Shown here: piece by piece, positions 9,501 to 16,055 of the stretch
Layout: each line of letters begins with the position of its first letter
Position numbering within the stretch: the stretch's first letter is position 1
Source: Myxococcales bacterium
Lineage (GTDB): Bacteria > Myxococcota > Myxococcia > Myxococcales > Myxococcaceae
DNA length: 48,279 nucleotides
Assembly (NCBI GenBank): GCA_020846875.1
Contig: JADLDB010000037.1
Location: forward strand, 1 to 48,279
Direction: 5' to 3'
The notes under the pieces: generated by a model
Databases searched by the model: none
The model's input: only the letters and a program-made list of their open reading frames with translations
Told to the model about the DNA's origin: nothing
Made by a program: the position numbers and the translations under genes

Positions 9501-12193
9501 TTCACCACGCCGGAGGGCCCGGGCGGCGTCGTCGCGGTCGCGATGCCGGTGTTCTGCGTCGCCGCCGCCGAGGCCGAGTAGCCCCCGAAGAAGACCAGCA
9601 TGCCCGTCTGGAACCCGCTGCCCGTCAGCACCGTCTGGGTGCCGCCGGTGGCAAGGCCGTTGGCCGGGGTGACGGAGACCAGGATGGGCGAGGCCCCCAG
9701 CTGCGAAGGATCGACGTAGGTGAAGCCCTGCACCAACTGGCCGGACTGGCCGTCGGGGGTGATCACCGTCACGTCCACTGCGCCGGCCATGCCCGCCGGC
9801 GCCACCGCAGACAGCCGGGTGTCACTCATGATCGTCACTGCGGTGGACTGGGCCGACCCGAACAGCACGCGCGTGCCCTGGACGAAGTTGGTGCCGATGA
9901 GCAGCGCCATCGTCCCGCCGGTGGTGGGGCCGCGCGCGGGCGAGACGGCCGTCAGGGTGGGGGCGTTGCCCAGGGTGATGTCGGCGTAGGTGAGCCCGCC
10001 CACCAGCGTCGACGCCTGGCTGTCCGGGTTGGTGACGGTGACGTCCACCGCGCCCGCGGCGTGGGGCGGTACGGTGACGAAGAGCAGCGTGTCGTCAACG
10101 AAGCTGGTGGCCACCGCCGCGCCGGCGATGGACACGGTGGCACCGGCCAGGAAGCCCTTGCCCGAGAGCAGCACCTTGAGGCCGCCTCCCAGCGGCACGG
10201 TGTTGGGGGTGATCGACATGAGGGTGGGCGGTGACGCGTTGTAGGTGAAGCCGTTGGCCAGTCGGCCGCTCTGCCCGTCGGGGTTGGTGATCACCACGTC
10301 CACCGCGCCGGCCAGGTGCGGGCCGAAGGTGCCGTTGACCATGCCGGTGCCGATGGTGACGCCGCTGGCAGGGACGCCGCCGGCGAAGAGCAGCGCGCCC
10401 TGGGCCACGTTCTGCGCCGCCACCACCACGGCGGTGGAGTCCGCCGAGCCGCCGGCGTTGGGCGTGACGCCGGTGATCACCGGGGCCGGCCCCAGCGCGC
10501 GGGGATCGACGTACACGAAGCCCTGGTTCTGGGTGACCATCTGCCCGTCGACGTTCTGCACCCGCACGTCCACCGGCCCGAAGACGGTGCTGGCGGGGGT
10601 GATCGCGCTCAGCGTGGAGTTGTTCACCACGGTGACGGTGGTGGACTCGCCGGTGCCGAAGAAGACGCGGGCGCCCGCGGCGAAGCCTCCGCCGGTGATC
10701 AGCACCGTGGTGCCTCCCGTGGACGGCCCGAGGGCCGGCGTGACGGCGGCGATCGACGGCGTGGGGCCCCGCCGCGAGGGATCGAAGTACCAGAAGCCCA
10801 GGGGCAGGCTGGCGGTGCGGGTGCCCTGGGTGACGAGCACCTCCACCGGGCCGATCATCCCTGCCGGGGTGAGGCAGGAGATGGTGGCGCCCCCGACGAT
10901 CTGTACGCCGGTGCCGGGCTGGCCGCCGAAGGTGACCTCCGCGCCGGCCTCGAAGCCGGAGCCGATCACCGTCACCCGCGTGCCGCCGGCGATGGGGCCG
11001 AGCTCCGGCGTCACCCGGGCGATGGAGAAGGTGGGCGGCGGCGAGCCTCCCCAGGCCCACCCGTTGACCAGCGTGTCGGACTGGCCGTCGGCGTTCTCCA
11101 CGCGGACGTCCGCAGGCCCCACGGGGCCCTCGGGCGCGTTGCCGATCAGCGTGCGATCGTCGATCCGCCGCAGCCCGTCGAGGCTCTTCCCGGCGAAGGT
11201 GGCCACCGCACGCTCGGAGAAGTTGCGCCCGTCGATGGTCACCTCGGTTCCGCCGTCCGGGGGCCCGAAGTTGGGAGTCAGCTTCGAGATGACCGGACCT
11301 CCGACGTAGTAGTTGTAGCCGCGACGGAGGATGGAGGAGCGCCCGTCGGGGTTGGTGATCGCCACGTCCACCACGCCGGGAGCGCCAGGAGGCGTCGTCG
11401 CCGTGGCCGTCGTCCCCATCACCGTGACGCCCGAGGCGACCCGCCCGCCGAAGAAGATCACCGCACCGTGCTTGAAGCCCGTGCCGGCCAGCCCCACCAC
11501 CGTGCCGCCCAGCGTCGTCCCGGCCACCGGAGACACGGCGGAGAGCACCGGGGGAACGCCTTCATCCCCCGAGTACGCGAAGGCCGCGGCCAGCTTCGTC
11601 GACTGGCCGTCGGGGTTGGTGAGCTCCACGTCGGCAGCGCCCACGTCGCCGGCCGGCAGCGTGCCGGTCAGGGTGAGCGCGTCCACCACCACCACGTCCG
11701 AGGCGGGGGAGCGCCCGATGAAGAGGAGCGCGCCGTCCTGGAAGTCGGTGCCCGTCACCTGCGCCACCGTGCCGCCCGACGCCGGGCCCGTGTTGGGGCG
11801 GATGCTGGAGAGGATCGGCGCCTTCGCCGTGTCGGCGTCCTTCTCGTAGTACTCGAAGCCGTCGGTGAAGGTGGTGGACTGGCCTTCGGGGCTGGCCACC
11901 ACCACGTTCACCTTCCCCGCGCTTCCGGGCGGCGTCTCGACCGTCAACGTCGTCGAGTCCACCACCTTCACCGCCAGGGCGGCGTTGTCGCCGATCGACA
12001 CGGTCGTGCCGGGGCGGAAGTTGTTCCCCTTGATGATGGCCACCGTGTGTCCGTCGGTGGGGCCGCGGGGCGGCATGACGGCGCCGATCGACGGGACGTT
12101 AGTGCCTCCACTCGCCGCCGGGCTCTTGTCGCCGCAGGCCGAGATGAGCAGCGCCGCAAGAGCAGCGAGCGCAAGGACGCGAAGGGTACGCAT
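3569..12193 (-). CDS. Giant surface lipoprotein: 12 + 6 IPT/TIG repeats, unnamed 4-fold repeat, FG-GAP/VCBS C-terminus (2874 aa)
   Basis: The open frame extends upstream to 12997, but the ATG at 12193 is preceded by GGAGG seven bases away and begins a lipoprotein signal (MRTLRVLALAALAALLISAC), so I start there. Layout: IPT/TIG (Ig-like) repeats 1-12 at residues ~32-1085, each about 88 residues with SGGTxVTVTGTGF-like and TNPDGQSG-like strands; a ~450-residue spacer of four tandem ~110-residue modules; IPT repeats 13-18 at ~1538-2064; then ~800 residues of FG-GAP/VCBS units with Ca2+-binding loops such as DYDGDGDLD and DMDGDGDLD. IPT arrays are usually rigid stalks, and FG-GAP units form integrin-like propellers. 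I infer a long stalk with a calcium-dependent head, tethered to the membrane by its N-terminal cysteine. Ligand unknown. Confidence 0.95.
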   Translation of the reverse strand: MRTLRVLALAALAALLISACGDKSPAASGGTNVPSIGAVMPPRGPTDGHTVAIIKGNNFRPGTTVSIGDNAALAVKVVDSTTLTVETPPGSAGKVNVVVASPEGQSTTFTDGFEYYEKDADTAKAPILSSIRPNTGPASGGTVAQVTGTDFQDGALLFIGRSPASDVVVVDALTLTGTLPAGDVGAADVELTNPDGQSTKLAAAFAYSGDEGVPPVLSAVSPVAGTTLGGTVVGLAGTGFKHGAVIFFGGRVASGVTVMGTTATATTPPGAPGVVDVAITNPDGRSSILRRGYNYYVGGPVISKLTPNFGPPDGGTEVTIDGRNFSERAVATFAGKSLDGLRRIDDRTLIGNAPEGPVGPADVRVENADGQSDTLVNGWAWGGSPPPTFSIARVTPELGPIAGGTRVTVIGSGFEAGAEVTFGGQPGTGVQIVGGATISCLTPAGMIGPVEVLVTQGTRTASLPLGFWYFDPSRRGPTPSIAAVTPALGPSTGGTTVLITGGGFAAGARVFFGTGESTTVTVVNNSTLSAITPASTVFGPVDVRVQNVDGQMVTQNQGFVYVDPRALGPAPVITGVTPNAGGSADSTAVVVAAQNVAQGALLFAGGVPASGVTIGTGMVNGTFGPHLAGAVDVVITNPDGQSGRLANGFTYNASPPTLMSITPNTVPLGGGLKVLLSGKGFLAGATVSIAGAAVATSFVDDTLLFVTVPPHAAGAVDVTVTNPDSQASTLVGGLTYADITLGNAPTLTAVSPARGPTTGGTMALLIGTNFVQGTRVLFGSAQSTAVTIMSDTRLSAVAPAGMAGAVDVTVITPDGQSGQLVQGFTYVDPSQLGASPILVSVTPANGLATGGTQTVLTGSGFQTGMLVFFGGYSASAAATQNTGIATATTPPGPSGVVNVAITNPDGQSAVLQNGFAYTARPELTTIFPAQGPTTGGTNFTLAGNAFAAGARVYFDQAEATNVMVASATVITGTTPAHPLGAVDVRVVNADGQSGTLDGGFAYNPPPSLALARPGAGPVSGGTTIVVTGTGFQANATVTIGGVQATSVRVVNDTLLYALTPAGTAPGAFDVEILNPDMQTARLVKGFRYDLIDVVAQRATTFPTAYLPVARDDAQYSSDATIVNLSAAPVTVTLASFDAAGTQLGSRALTAAIPAFGRAVVPNVLQFIEAASAATGRTASVAVTADGPVTASVTLVDLVSDDTSILHSSTAARASSRLLLPYASSVGAYKTWLAVQNVGTAAATVDITARDATGMQQGRLQAVPIPAGGLYTSDDVLGAMTVTGAVASLEIAGSSAQLLAVGRTYSNARLGGAMAARPYGDAAASQTLAWVPDLSTETSAFYLVNTDATGAADATLDLRTSAGQSLGTRTVSVPANGFVQVPDLARTILMRTTPTQTLSNVQVTANRRLLAFTQTLNTLSSDVRLYNARPGGGVRLLLPVADPRTALQVVNVGVAAANVEMTLRIDAGSVRGVPLKVTIPSKGHFSASLLLSSLGAGASSGWVEVRSTNGMPLIAVAKVGTDAAANSGDALDLGEALTVPTVEQIRPNQGPAPGGTMATVTGGYFLPGLGFLFGDSPAPRAATAADDTAVVVSPPGTAGTTVSLTAINVDGASHRLDNAFTYVDPSLITALPSISSVTPAQLSTLGGTAMQINGANFASQARAYVGLAPVTGATQINPGRIDGAGPAGPIGPADVTVTNPDGASVTLNGAVTYVVPPPAVSSVTPASGPGVGGTVVRIAGTGFQVGASVGFGPTSSPNVTVLSSTEIDAVTPSGSDGPVAVTVQNPDGQNVTVNNAFTYVAAPTVAQVTPASGSTAGGTLITVTGTFFRPGATVKVGANDCLSIQVQAGGTTIICNTPPGTAGPVVVRVINTDGQSGQLNNSFTYLAPIPPPVVSAVSPSFGPITGGTQVTIQGGNFQAGASVRFGAANSNAVAVISPSAIVATVPGGAAVGPVNVTVTNPDTQFATLPNGFTYFQPADLPGIAIVSLTPNEGPPSGGTPVFVSGQGFKVGVTVTFGGVAATNVTYLGPSALLVTSPPHAAGTVSVTATNSDGANSTLANSFNYNAGVAFLPPPARLPLTNERGFDRADLFDYDGDGDLDAYLSRWEVNCDSDGNDQLWVNDGTGSFTNLPGFPGDARRTTVDVVIADFDANGTKDVFTLGDSTWYTPASFYRNNPLGVFTRTDVGNLPGQPCCGVQIRDAEVGDLNTDGLPDVYVAIAGADYWYKNNGNGSFTAQRTGLPNVNDDSRAVCIADWDRDGDDDVFVVNASNQQANYFLQGPAGTFTLSNTLIPVVGGAGVGCATAELRPGSGIKDIVVVRDGQTYQYLKNDGTGRFVDEAASLNVYRLPNPPPSLRVAHSTVVGSVGGVKPTDLDLDGDLDLLMNHLDLDPRMQAYMNDGTGFFTLGTASRIPSRLDSERTWAVGDVNSDGRPDVLVPGNGSQPRLLFGRPNGVLQYSTMRTIPEQSYCVQDAVHGDFDRDGDEDVFSVSGCRYTIYEAITNQEPASCRTNIAHLWTNDGAGGFTDETALKFPAFPFNGTTAQTGDMDGDGDLDLVVGTSGVGATGGGSRDNAIRYFVNNGSGIFTDGTYPRIPSIQVFATSIALVDINKDGYLDIYFGTDEYSCSNARHYLLLNTGNGFFFNVSGQLPYGQFPDVLGGCDGFSAWRVASGDFNGDTYVDLYVVGNGRNRMLFNRGGVAPGFFVDVTASNVPNVSAEGRGVIAGDMNNDTFTDLFVCNAGTGGAGVDRVVLGNATGVLADTTATNWPGEVQPYPYQATCSGNTSPTSSPSCDMADLDADGDLDVVVAGGNYQNQINQRDRLFINTGTAFFSDRTTSSLPYDTAYTEKIMLFQANADTKPDLFIGNCGQPYIYLQAP
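3572..5960 (-). repeat. About 14 FG-GAP/VCBS units (protein-level repeat) in the giant lipoprotein
   Basis: Roughly fourteen units of 50-65 residues, each ending in a Ca-loop consensus DxDxDGxxDxxV. Clear examples read DFDANGTKD, DLNTDGLPD, DWDRDGDDD, DLDLDGDLD, DVNSDGRPD, DFDRDGDED, DINKDGYLD, DFNGDTYVD, DMNNDTFTD and DLDADGDLD. One inner unit (LRPGSGIKD) and the last (QANADTKPD) are degenerate. Fourteen would fit two seven-bladed propellers; the exact count and fold are inference. Confidence 0.85.
6000..7580 (-). repeat. IPT/TIG repeat block 2 (six units)
   Basis: Six Ig-like IPT/TIG units of about 88 residues, repeats 13-18 of the protein. Each begins with a PxVxxVTPxxGPxxGGT-type strand and ends with an NPDG-type turn and an FTY strand. 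One unit holds a cysteine pair (NDCLSIQ and IICNTP) that could form a disulfide. The block joins the spacer modules to the FG-GAP region. Confidence 0.9.
7585..8935 (-). repeat. Four tandem ~110-residue modules of an unnamed type between the two IPT blocks
   Basis: The ~450 residues between IPT blocks are not IPT. By eye they divide into four similar units. Each starts near an (L)LPVA- or WVPD-like strand, continues with a pattern like WLAVQNVGTAAATVDIT (units: ATIVNLSAAPVTVTL, LAVQNVGTAAATVDI, FYLVNTDATGAADATL, LQVVNVGVAAANVEM), then a short G-x-x-x-G turn, a VPIPAGG-like strand and a closing hydrophobic strand. The pattern resembles secreted beta-sandwich repeats in other GC-rich bacteria, but I cannot assign a family name. 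Confidence 0.6.
8938..12097 (-). repeat. IPT/TIG repeat block 1 (twelve units)
   Basis: Twelve consecutive IPT/TIG units of ~85-92 residues follow the lipoprotein anchor. Conserved positions are the SGGT turn, the GxGF strand, the xxFGG strand and the TPPGxxGxVDVxxTNPDGQS segment. Several units are joined by a Y-V-D-P-x-x-L-G linker (after repeats 5, 6 and 9). The units have diverged in sequence, so this is an old expansion rather than a recent DNA duplication. Confidence 0.92.
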
Positions 12194-12271
12194 GGTGTTC
12201 CTCCCAGAAGGCGACTGAGGTACTGCTCCGTCCAAAGACGAAACGGCCCCCCGGCCGGCAAAAACAGGACG

Positions 12272-12296
12272 ATTGTATGGGAAAGCGGGCACCCGC
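12272..12296 (-). promoter_or_regulatory. Candidate -10 box and small hairpin upstream of the giant lipoprotein gene
   Basis: In the 128-base gap before the giant gene the minus strand reads TACAAT (12277-12272), a good -10 match. It follows a short GC hairpin, GCGGGTGCCCGC (12296-12285). No convincing -35 stands 16-18 bases upstream. The hairpin plus following TTTC could also be a weak terminator for the upstream lipoprotein gene. This gap is the only sizeable break between the two halves of the cluster. Confidence 0.3.
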
Positions 12297-12321
12297 GACC
12301 CAGGGAAAAATGTCGTGACCG

Positions 12322-14445
12322 CTACGGGCGGCAGATCACCTGGCCGTACAAGTCTGTGTCGGTCCCGCCGCGGTTGGCCTCGTACCCCACCTGCAGCACG
12401 CCTCCGTCGAGGGAAGCCACTCCCGGCGCGAACAGCCCGGTGACGCCGGCTGGCGTGTAGTCGATCACCGCACCTGCGTCGGCGCCCAGCGTGAGCCCGA
12501 CGAGACGCGGCTGGGGCAGCCCCTGGGCCCAGAAGGCGGCGCAGCCACCGGCGACGCTGGCAAGGGCGAGGTCGCTCGACTGGCCGGCGTATACGGAGGC
12601 GGCTTCGGGGAGGGCGGTGGCGAGGGCGTTGGGCAGCCAGCGCAGGGTGCTCTGGGAGTTGCCGACCGTACCGATCCACGCGCCCAGCACCTCTCCGGTG
12701 GGAGGGAAGACGGCCACGCGCACGTTGCGGGCCGTCTCGGCGGCGTCGGTCACCTCTCGCAGCGTGCCCAGCGGCGCGAGGCCAGTGCTGAAGGCCTGGA
12801 AGCGCACCGTGAAGCCCGTCTGGGTGATCCACCCCAACAGGAAGTCCCCGGTGGACGTTCGCCTCACCGCGTCGACGTCGAAGACGAGATCTCCTCCCGC
12901 GTCCGGCGAGGTCGTCAGCGTGGTGACGGGCGTCAACGTGTTGCCGGCCCCGTCGTAGACGGCGCCCTTCACTTGCAGCACGGGCGCCTCGATCCACGTC
13001 ACCAGGATCGGCGAGCTGGTGGGCGTGGCGCTGGCGATGCGGGGATCATTGTAGACGTTCACCAGCGAGGCGACGGTGTTGGTCCACGCCCGGGTGCCGG
13101 AGTCGGTCAGCCGCGCCACCTTGAGCCGCTTCACCCCGCCCACCTCTTCGATCCACGTCACGGCGAAGTCCTGGCCCACGCGGGCGATCGCCGGGCGAAT
13201 CGCCTCGGTGGCTGAGGGATCCGACACCGCCACCTCGTTGCCCTGTGGCCGGAGCTGCTCGTTGAAGCGGCGGAAGAAGACGCGCGAGACGCCGCCGCGC
13301 TGGTCGACGTACACCGCGCCGGAGCCGCCGCTGGCGGAGGTAGCCAGCCCGAGGTGGTTGGTGGCGGCGCTGGGGGTGATCACCAGGCTCGCTTCCTTCG
13401 AGACGTCGGCGCGCCCGTCGCAGTCATTGTCCAGGCCTTCGCAGCTCCCCTCCACCTCCTCGTAGCTGTTGCCGTAGGAGGTCCGGGTGCAGGGCGCCTC
13501 CCCGTTGCCGCCCACGCACACCCGGGTCGCGCCGGCGCACACGCCCTTCCACAGCTCGCACATGCCGAGGCGGATCAGCCCTCCGTCGGCCAGGCGATCG
13601 GCCACGTCGTCGCAGTCGTTGTCCTGCAGGTCGCACAGGGTCTCGCTGCTCTCGTAGTCCGGCCCGTACGAGAGCTGGGTGCAGGTCGTCTCGAAGGCCC
13701 CACCGACGCAGGCCGGGTGCTTCCCCGCGCACACGCCCTGCTGTTTGGCGCACAGGGAGGGGCTGACGACCTCGTCCGTCAGCCCGTCGCAGTCGTTGTC
13801 GCGGGTGTCGCAGCTGACCTCGTCGACCTCGTAGTTGGGCGCCTGGCAGACGCCGGGGGATCCCATGGTGCAGGCGCGCGTGTGGCCGTCGCAGACGCCG
13901 GTGGCCGGGCAAGCGCCGCCGGAGACCAGCTCGTCCGTCTGGCCGTCGCAGTCGTTGTCCCGATCGTCACAGCGTGTCTCGGTGGCCTCGTAGTCGGCGC
14001 CGTACTCGGCCGCGCCGCAGGTGGCCACGAAGCCGCCGTCCACGCAGGCCTTCACCGCGCCGGTGCACACCCCCTGGCTCTTCTCGCAGGCCGGGCCGGT
14101 GAGGATCCCGTCGTCCACTCGGGAGTTGCAGTCGTTGTCCTTGCCGTCGCAGGTCTCGGCGGTGGGCCCCACCGCCCCCTCGCAGGGTCCCCAGGTGCCG
14201 CCGGCGCAGTGCTGGGTGCCCTGGCGGCACTCGCCGGCGCTGGCGCCGCACATGCGCGAGTCGCCGCTGGTGCAGGTGCCGCCCACGGGCACCTTGCACA
14301 CGCCGCCCACGCACTCGTACCCGGGGGTGCAGGCGTGGCCGGCGTCGAGATCGCACTTCTTCTCCCCGAGATCCTTCAGCTCCGGTACGGAGCACGCAGC
14401 GCCGAGGAGGAAGGCGAGGCACCCGAGGCGCAGGCGAGACGTCAT
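12322..14445 (-). CDS. Cysteine-rich lipoprotein with five MopE-type metal-binding motifs
   Basis: 707 residues from the ATG at 14445. The signal ends in the lipobox LLGAAC. Residues ~25-345 are cysteine-rich and hold five copies of the motif annotated elsewhere as putative metal-binding (Cu-binding MopE family): GKDNDCNSRVDDG, DRDNDCDGQTDE, TRDNDCDGLTDE, LQDNDCDDVADR and GLDNDCDGRAD. Between them are GVC...ACxxG spacers. The C-terminal ~350 residues lack cysteines until the end and carry repeated short strands (VTWIEE, LVTWIEAP, LLGWITQ, GAWIGT) suggesting a beta-propeller. The ATG overlaps the upstream stop as ATGA, so the two are translationally coupled. Metal identity and function are unknown; surface location is inferred. 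Confidence 0.92.
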   Translation of the reverse strand: MTSRLRLGCLAFLLGAACSVPELKDLGEKKCDLDAGHACTPGYECVGGVCKVPVGGTCTSGDSRMCGASAGECRQGTQHCAGGTWGPCEGAVGPTAETCDGKDNDCNSRVDDGILTGPACEKSQGVCTGAVKACVDGGFVATCGAAEYGADYEATETRCDDRDNDCDGQTDELVSGGACPATGVCDGHTRACTMGSPGVCQAPNYEVDEVSCDTRDNDCDGLTDEVVSPSLCAKQQGVCAGKHPACVGGAFETTCTQLSYGPDYESSETLCDLQDNDCDDVADRLADGGLIRLGMCELWKGVCAGATRVCVGGNGEAPCTRTSYGNSYEEVEGSCEGLDNDCDGRADVSKEASLVITPSAATNHLGLATSASGGSGAVYVDQRGGVSRVFFRRFNEQLRPQGNEVAVSDPSATEAIRPAIARVGQDFAVTWIEEVGGVKRLKVARLTDSGTRAWTNTVASLVNVYNDPRIASATPTSSPILVTWIEAPVLQVKGAVYDGAGNTLTPVTTLTTSPDAGGDLVFDVDAVRRTSTGDFLLGWITQTGFTVRFQAFSTGLAPLGTLREVTDAAETARNVRVAVFPPTGEVLGAWIGTVGNSQSTLRWLPNALATALPEAASVYAGQSSDLALASVAGGCAAFWAQGLPQPRLVGLTLGADAGAVIDYTPAGVTGLFAPGVASLDGGVLQVGYEANRGGTDTDLYGQVICRP
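13405..14150 (-). repeat. Five tandem MopE-like DNDCDG repeats
   Basis: Protein-level repeat of ~55-65 residues in the lipoprotein above. Each unit pairs a C-D/E-xx-DNDC-(D/N) acidic loop with a downstream GVC/AC cysteine segment. In the family this motif is proposed to bind metal; the spacing here supports stacked, disulfide-braced loops. Confidence 0.85.
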
Positions 14446-15404
14446 GGAGTCGAGCCCACCGGCGCCGGCGAGGACATGCCCGAGGCCCAGGCGATGCCGG
14501 AGATGATCGCCCCCAGCGCCAGCCCGCCCGCGGTCCCGAAGAGGATGTTGGCGGTGGTGGCGTCGGTGGAGCCCTGCTGCAGGAGGCGCTGGGCGTCGTC
14601 CTGGTAGACGGCGTCCTTCGCTTGATCCGCCTTCGCCTGGGCCTGGGTGCCGAAGTACACGCCCACGCCTCCCGCGGCGAGCGCGGCGCCGGTGAAGGCG
14701 ATCGTCAGCGCCATGGGCACCTTGGAGGGCGGCCCGGCGAGGGCGGTGACGACGGGCGACTGTCGATCGGGCGGGGTGAGGCCTGGATCGGCGACGGGGC
14801 GATCGAAGGCCAGTACGGCGGCCTGGCGGCGCTCGGCCTCGAGGCGCTCCAGCTCCCTCAGCTTGGCCTCCGCTTCGGCCAGCAGGCGGGTCGCCTCGGC
14901 GGCGCGGGCCTCGGCTTCGAGCTTGTTGTTGTCGAGCTCGAGCCGCTGCGCCTCGCGCGCCTTGTCCTCGGCCTGGCGCTTCTTCGCTTCCGCCTCCAGC
15001 CGCTCGGCCTCGGCCTGCTTGCGCTCGGCCTCCTGCTTCGCGAGCAGCGGAGCGAGCTCCTTCTTCACCCGCGCACGCATCACGTCCACCTCGGCCTGCA
15101 CCTTGGGCGCGACCTTGAGGGGCAGGGGAGCGTCGGGGGTGAGCAACAGGCCGGCCTTGAAGGCCGCGCGCGCTTCGTCGAAGCGGTTCAAGTCGGCCAG
15201 CACCACGCCTTCGCACAGGTTCACCTTCGCCGACTCCTCCAGCGTCACCGCCGCCTTACGGGCGTTGCCCAGCGTCTCCAGGGCGCGCTCGTACTCGGTG
15301 CTCTCGTGGAGGCGCAGCGCCGCGTTGTAGTACTTCTGGAAGTCCGACTCCTGGGCGAGGCCGGGCGTGGAGATCAGCAGCGCCAGCGCGCACGTCAGTC
15401 GCAT
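14442..15404 (-). CDS. TPR / coiled-coil membrane protein
   Basis: 320 residues from the ATG at 15404, which starts a clean signal peptide (MRLTCALALLISTPGLAQ). An in-frame start 21 codons upstream would bury that signal. Residues ~20-105 are TPR-like helices (YYNAALRLHESTEYERALETL, LNRFDEARAAFKAGL). Residues ~120-215 are a long Ala/Glu/Arg/Lys coiled coil. Two hydrophobic helices follow (near 247-275 and 290-312). Such proteins are common in myxobacteria, and I do not know a specific function. Its stop overlaps the next gene's start (ATGA), and it is the first gene of the envelope cluster, so the promoter probably lies in the 76-base divergent gap 15405-15480. Confidence 0.9.
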   Translation of the reverse strand: MRLTCALALLISTPGLAQESDFQKYYNAALRLHESTEYERALETLGNARKAAVTLEESAKVNLCEGVVLADLNRFDEARAAFKAGLLLTPDAPLPLKVAPKVQAEVDVMRARVKKELAPLLAKQEAERKQAEAERLEAEAKKRQAEDKAREAQRLELDNNKLEAEARAAEATRLLAEAEAKLRELERLEAERRQAAVLAFDRPVADPGLTPPDRQSPVVTALAGPPSKVPMALTIAFTGAALAAGGVGVYFGTQAQAKADQAKDAVYQDDAQRLLQQGSTDATTANILFGTAGGLALGAIISGIAWASGMSSPAPVGSTP

Positions 15405-15480
15405 GAGTCGGCACTCTAGCTCTGTTGAATTGGGACGTGCGTGGTAAGTCGAAGCGGCCACCCTCACCCTCGAGACTTAC
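15405..15480. promoter_or_regulatory. Divergent intergenic region (promoters expected)
   Basis: 76 bases separate the start of the minus-strand cluster from the plus-strand secreted protein gene. Upstream of the minus gene a TAGAGT-like -10 is visible (around 15413-15418), and TTGAAT occurs on the plus strand near 15424, but neither has a good partner at 16-18 bases. Promoters must lie here on positional grounds; exact boxes are not supported. Confidence 0.35.
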
Positions 15481-16050
15481 ATGCCCCGCAGACTCCTCTT
15501 CGCCCTTGTTCTCGCGAGCGCGCTGCCAGCCCTGGCCCAGGGCACGGAGGGCCCCGCCGCGGCCCCCACCGCCGCGCCCGCCGCCAACTCCGACACCCCC
15601 GAGGCGAAGGCCGCGCAGGAGCTGGTGACGAAGTACCTCACCGCGGTGAAGGCGAAGAAGTGGGCCGACGCGAAGAAGCTGCTCCACCCCAGGACGCTGG
15701 AGGCGATCGCCGAGCGGAAGAAGCGCCTGGGCAAGGAGGATCACCCCCTGGCGCCGTGGTTCCACGAGAAGACGGACTACTGGATGAAGGACTTCAAGGT
15801 GGCCGGCGCCTCCCTGGCCCCGTTGGGGACGGTCGTGGTGGAGGTGAGCGAGGACAACTTCCAGGTGCAGGAGAAGGGCCTGGCCCCCGGAGAGATGGCC
15901 ACCTACCTGGTCGGGAAGCAGGGCGGGAAGTGGTACGTCGTCGACAAGAAGCGCGGCGAGACCTTCACGAAGGACTCGGTGAAGCTGGGCTACAAGGGCT
16001 GGTTCGACAAGGTGGAGAAGCCGGCGGAAGAGAGCGGCGAGGCACCCTGA
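15481..16050 (+). CDS. Small secreted protein, function unknown
   Basis: 189 residues. A Sec signal peptide (MPRRLLFALVLASALPALA|Q) is followed by an Ala/Pro-rich linker to ~residue 40. A compact alpha+beta domain follows, opening with AAQELVTKYLTAVKAKKWADAKKLLHP. That opening resembles the first helices of small periplasmic NTF2-like/DUF4878-like folds, which is weak support. The tail is charged (EKPAEESGEAP). The stop lies five bases from the stop of the convergent MoxR gene. No obvious Shine-Dalgarno precedes the ATG. The coding call is secure; the function is not recognised. Confidence 0.88.
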   Translation: MPRRLLFALVLASALPALAQGTEGPAAAPTAAPAANSDTPEAKAAQELVTKYLTAVKAKKWADAKKLLHPRTLEAIAERKKRLGKEDHPLAPWFHEKTDYWMKDFKVAGASLAPLGTVVVEVSEDNFQVQEKGLAPGEMATYLVGKQGGKWYVVDKKRGETFTKDSVKLGYKGWFDKVEKPAEESGEAP

Positions 16051-16055
16051 GCGGG

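Noticed and set aside
7745-10234. Long plus-strand open frame (829 codons) opposite the giant lipoprotein gene
   Set aside because: It is antisense to the IPT repeat region; the product is His/Arg/Gly-rich low complexity, and open shadow frames are expected in GC-rich DNA with strong codon bias. The same applies to the plus-strand frames at 5846-7420, 10316-12460 and 26956-29220.
1701-12193. Possible TraA/TraB outer-membrane-exchange locus
   Set aside because: The OmpA-barrel protein resembles TraB in layout, but the partner lacks the PA14-like domain, TraA-type Cys repeats and a MYXO-CTERM sorting tail, and carries IPT/FG-GAP domains instead.
12194-12997. N-terminal extension of the giant lipoprotein through the upstream lipoprotein gene
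   Set aside because: The extension is Arg-rich, overlaps another gene, and the ATG at 12193 has a good Shine-Dalgarno and lipoprotein signal.
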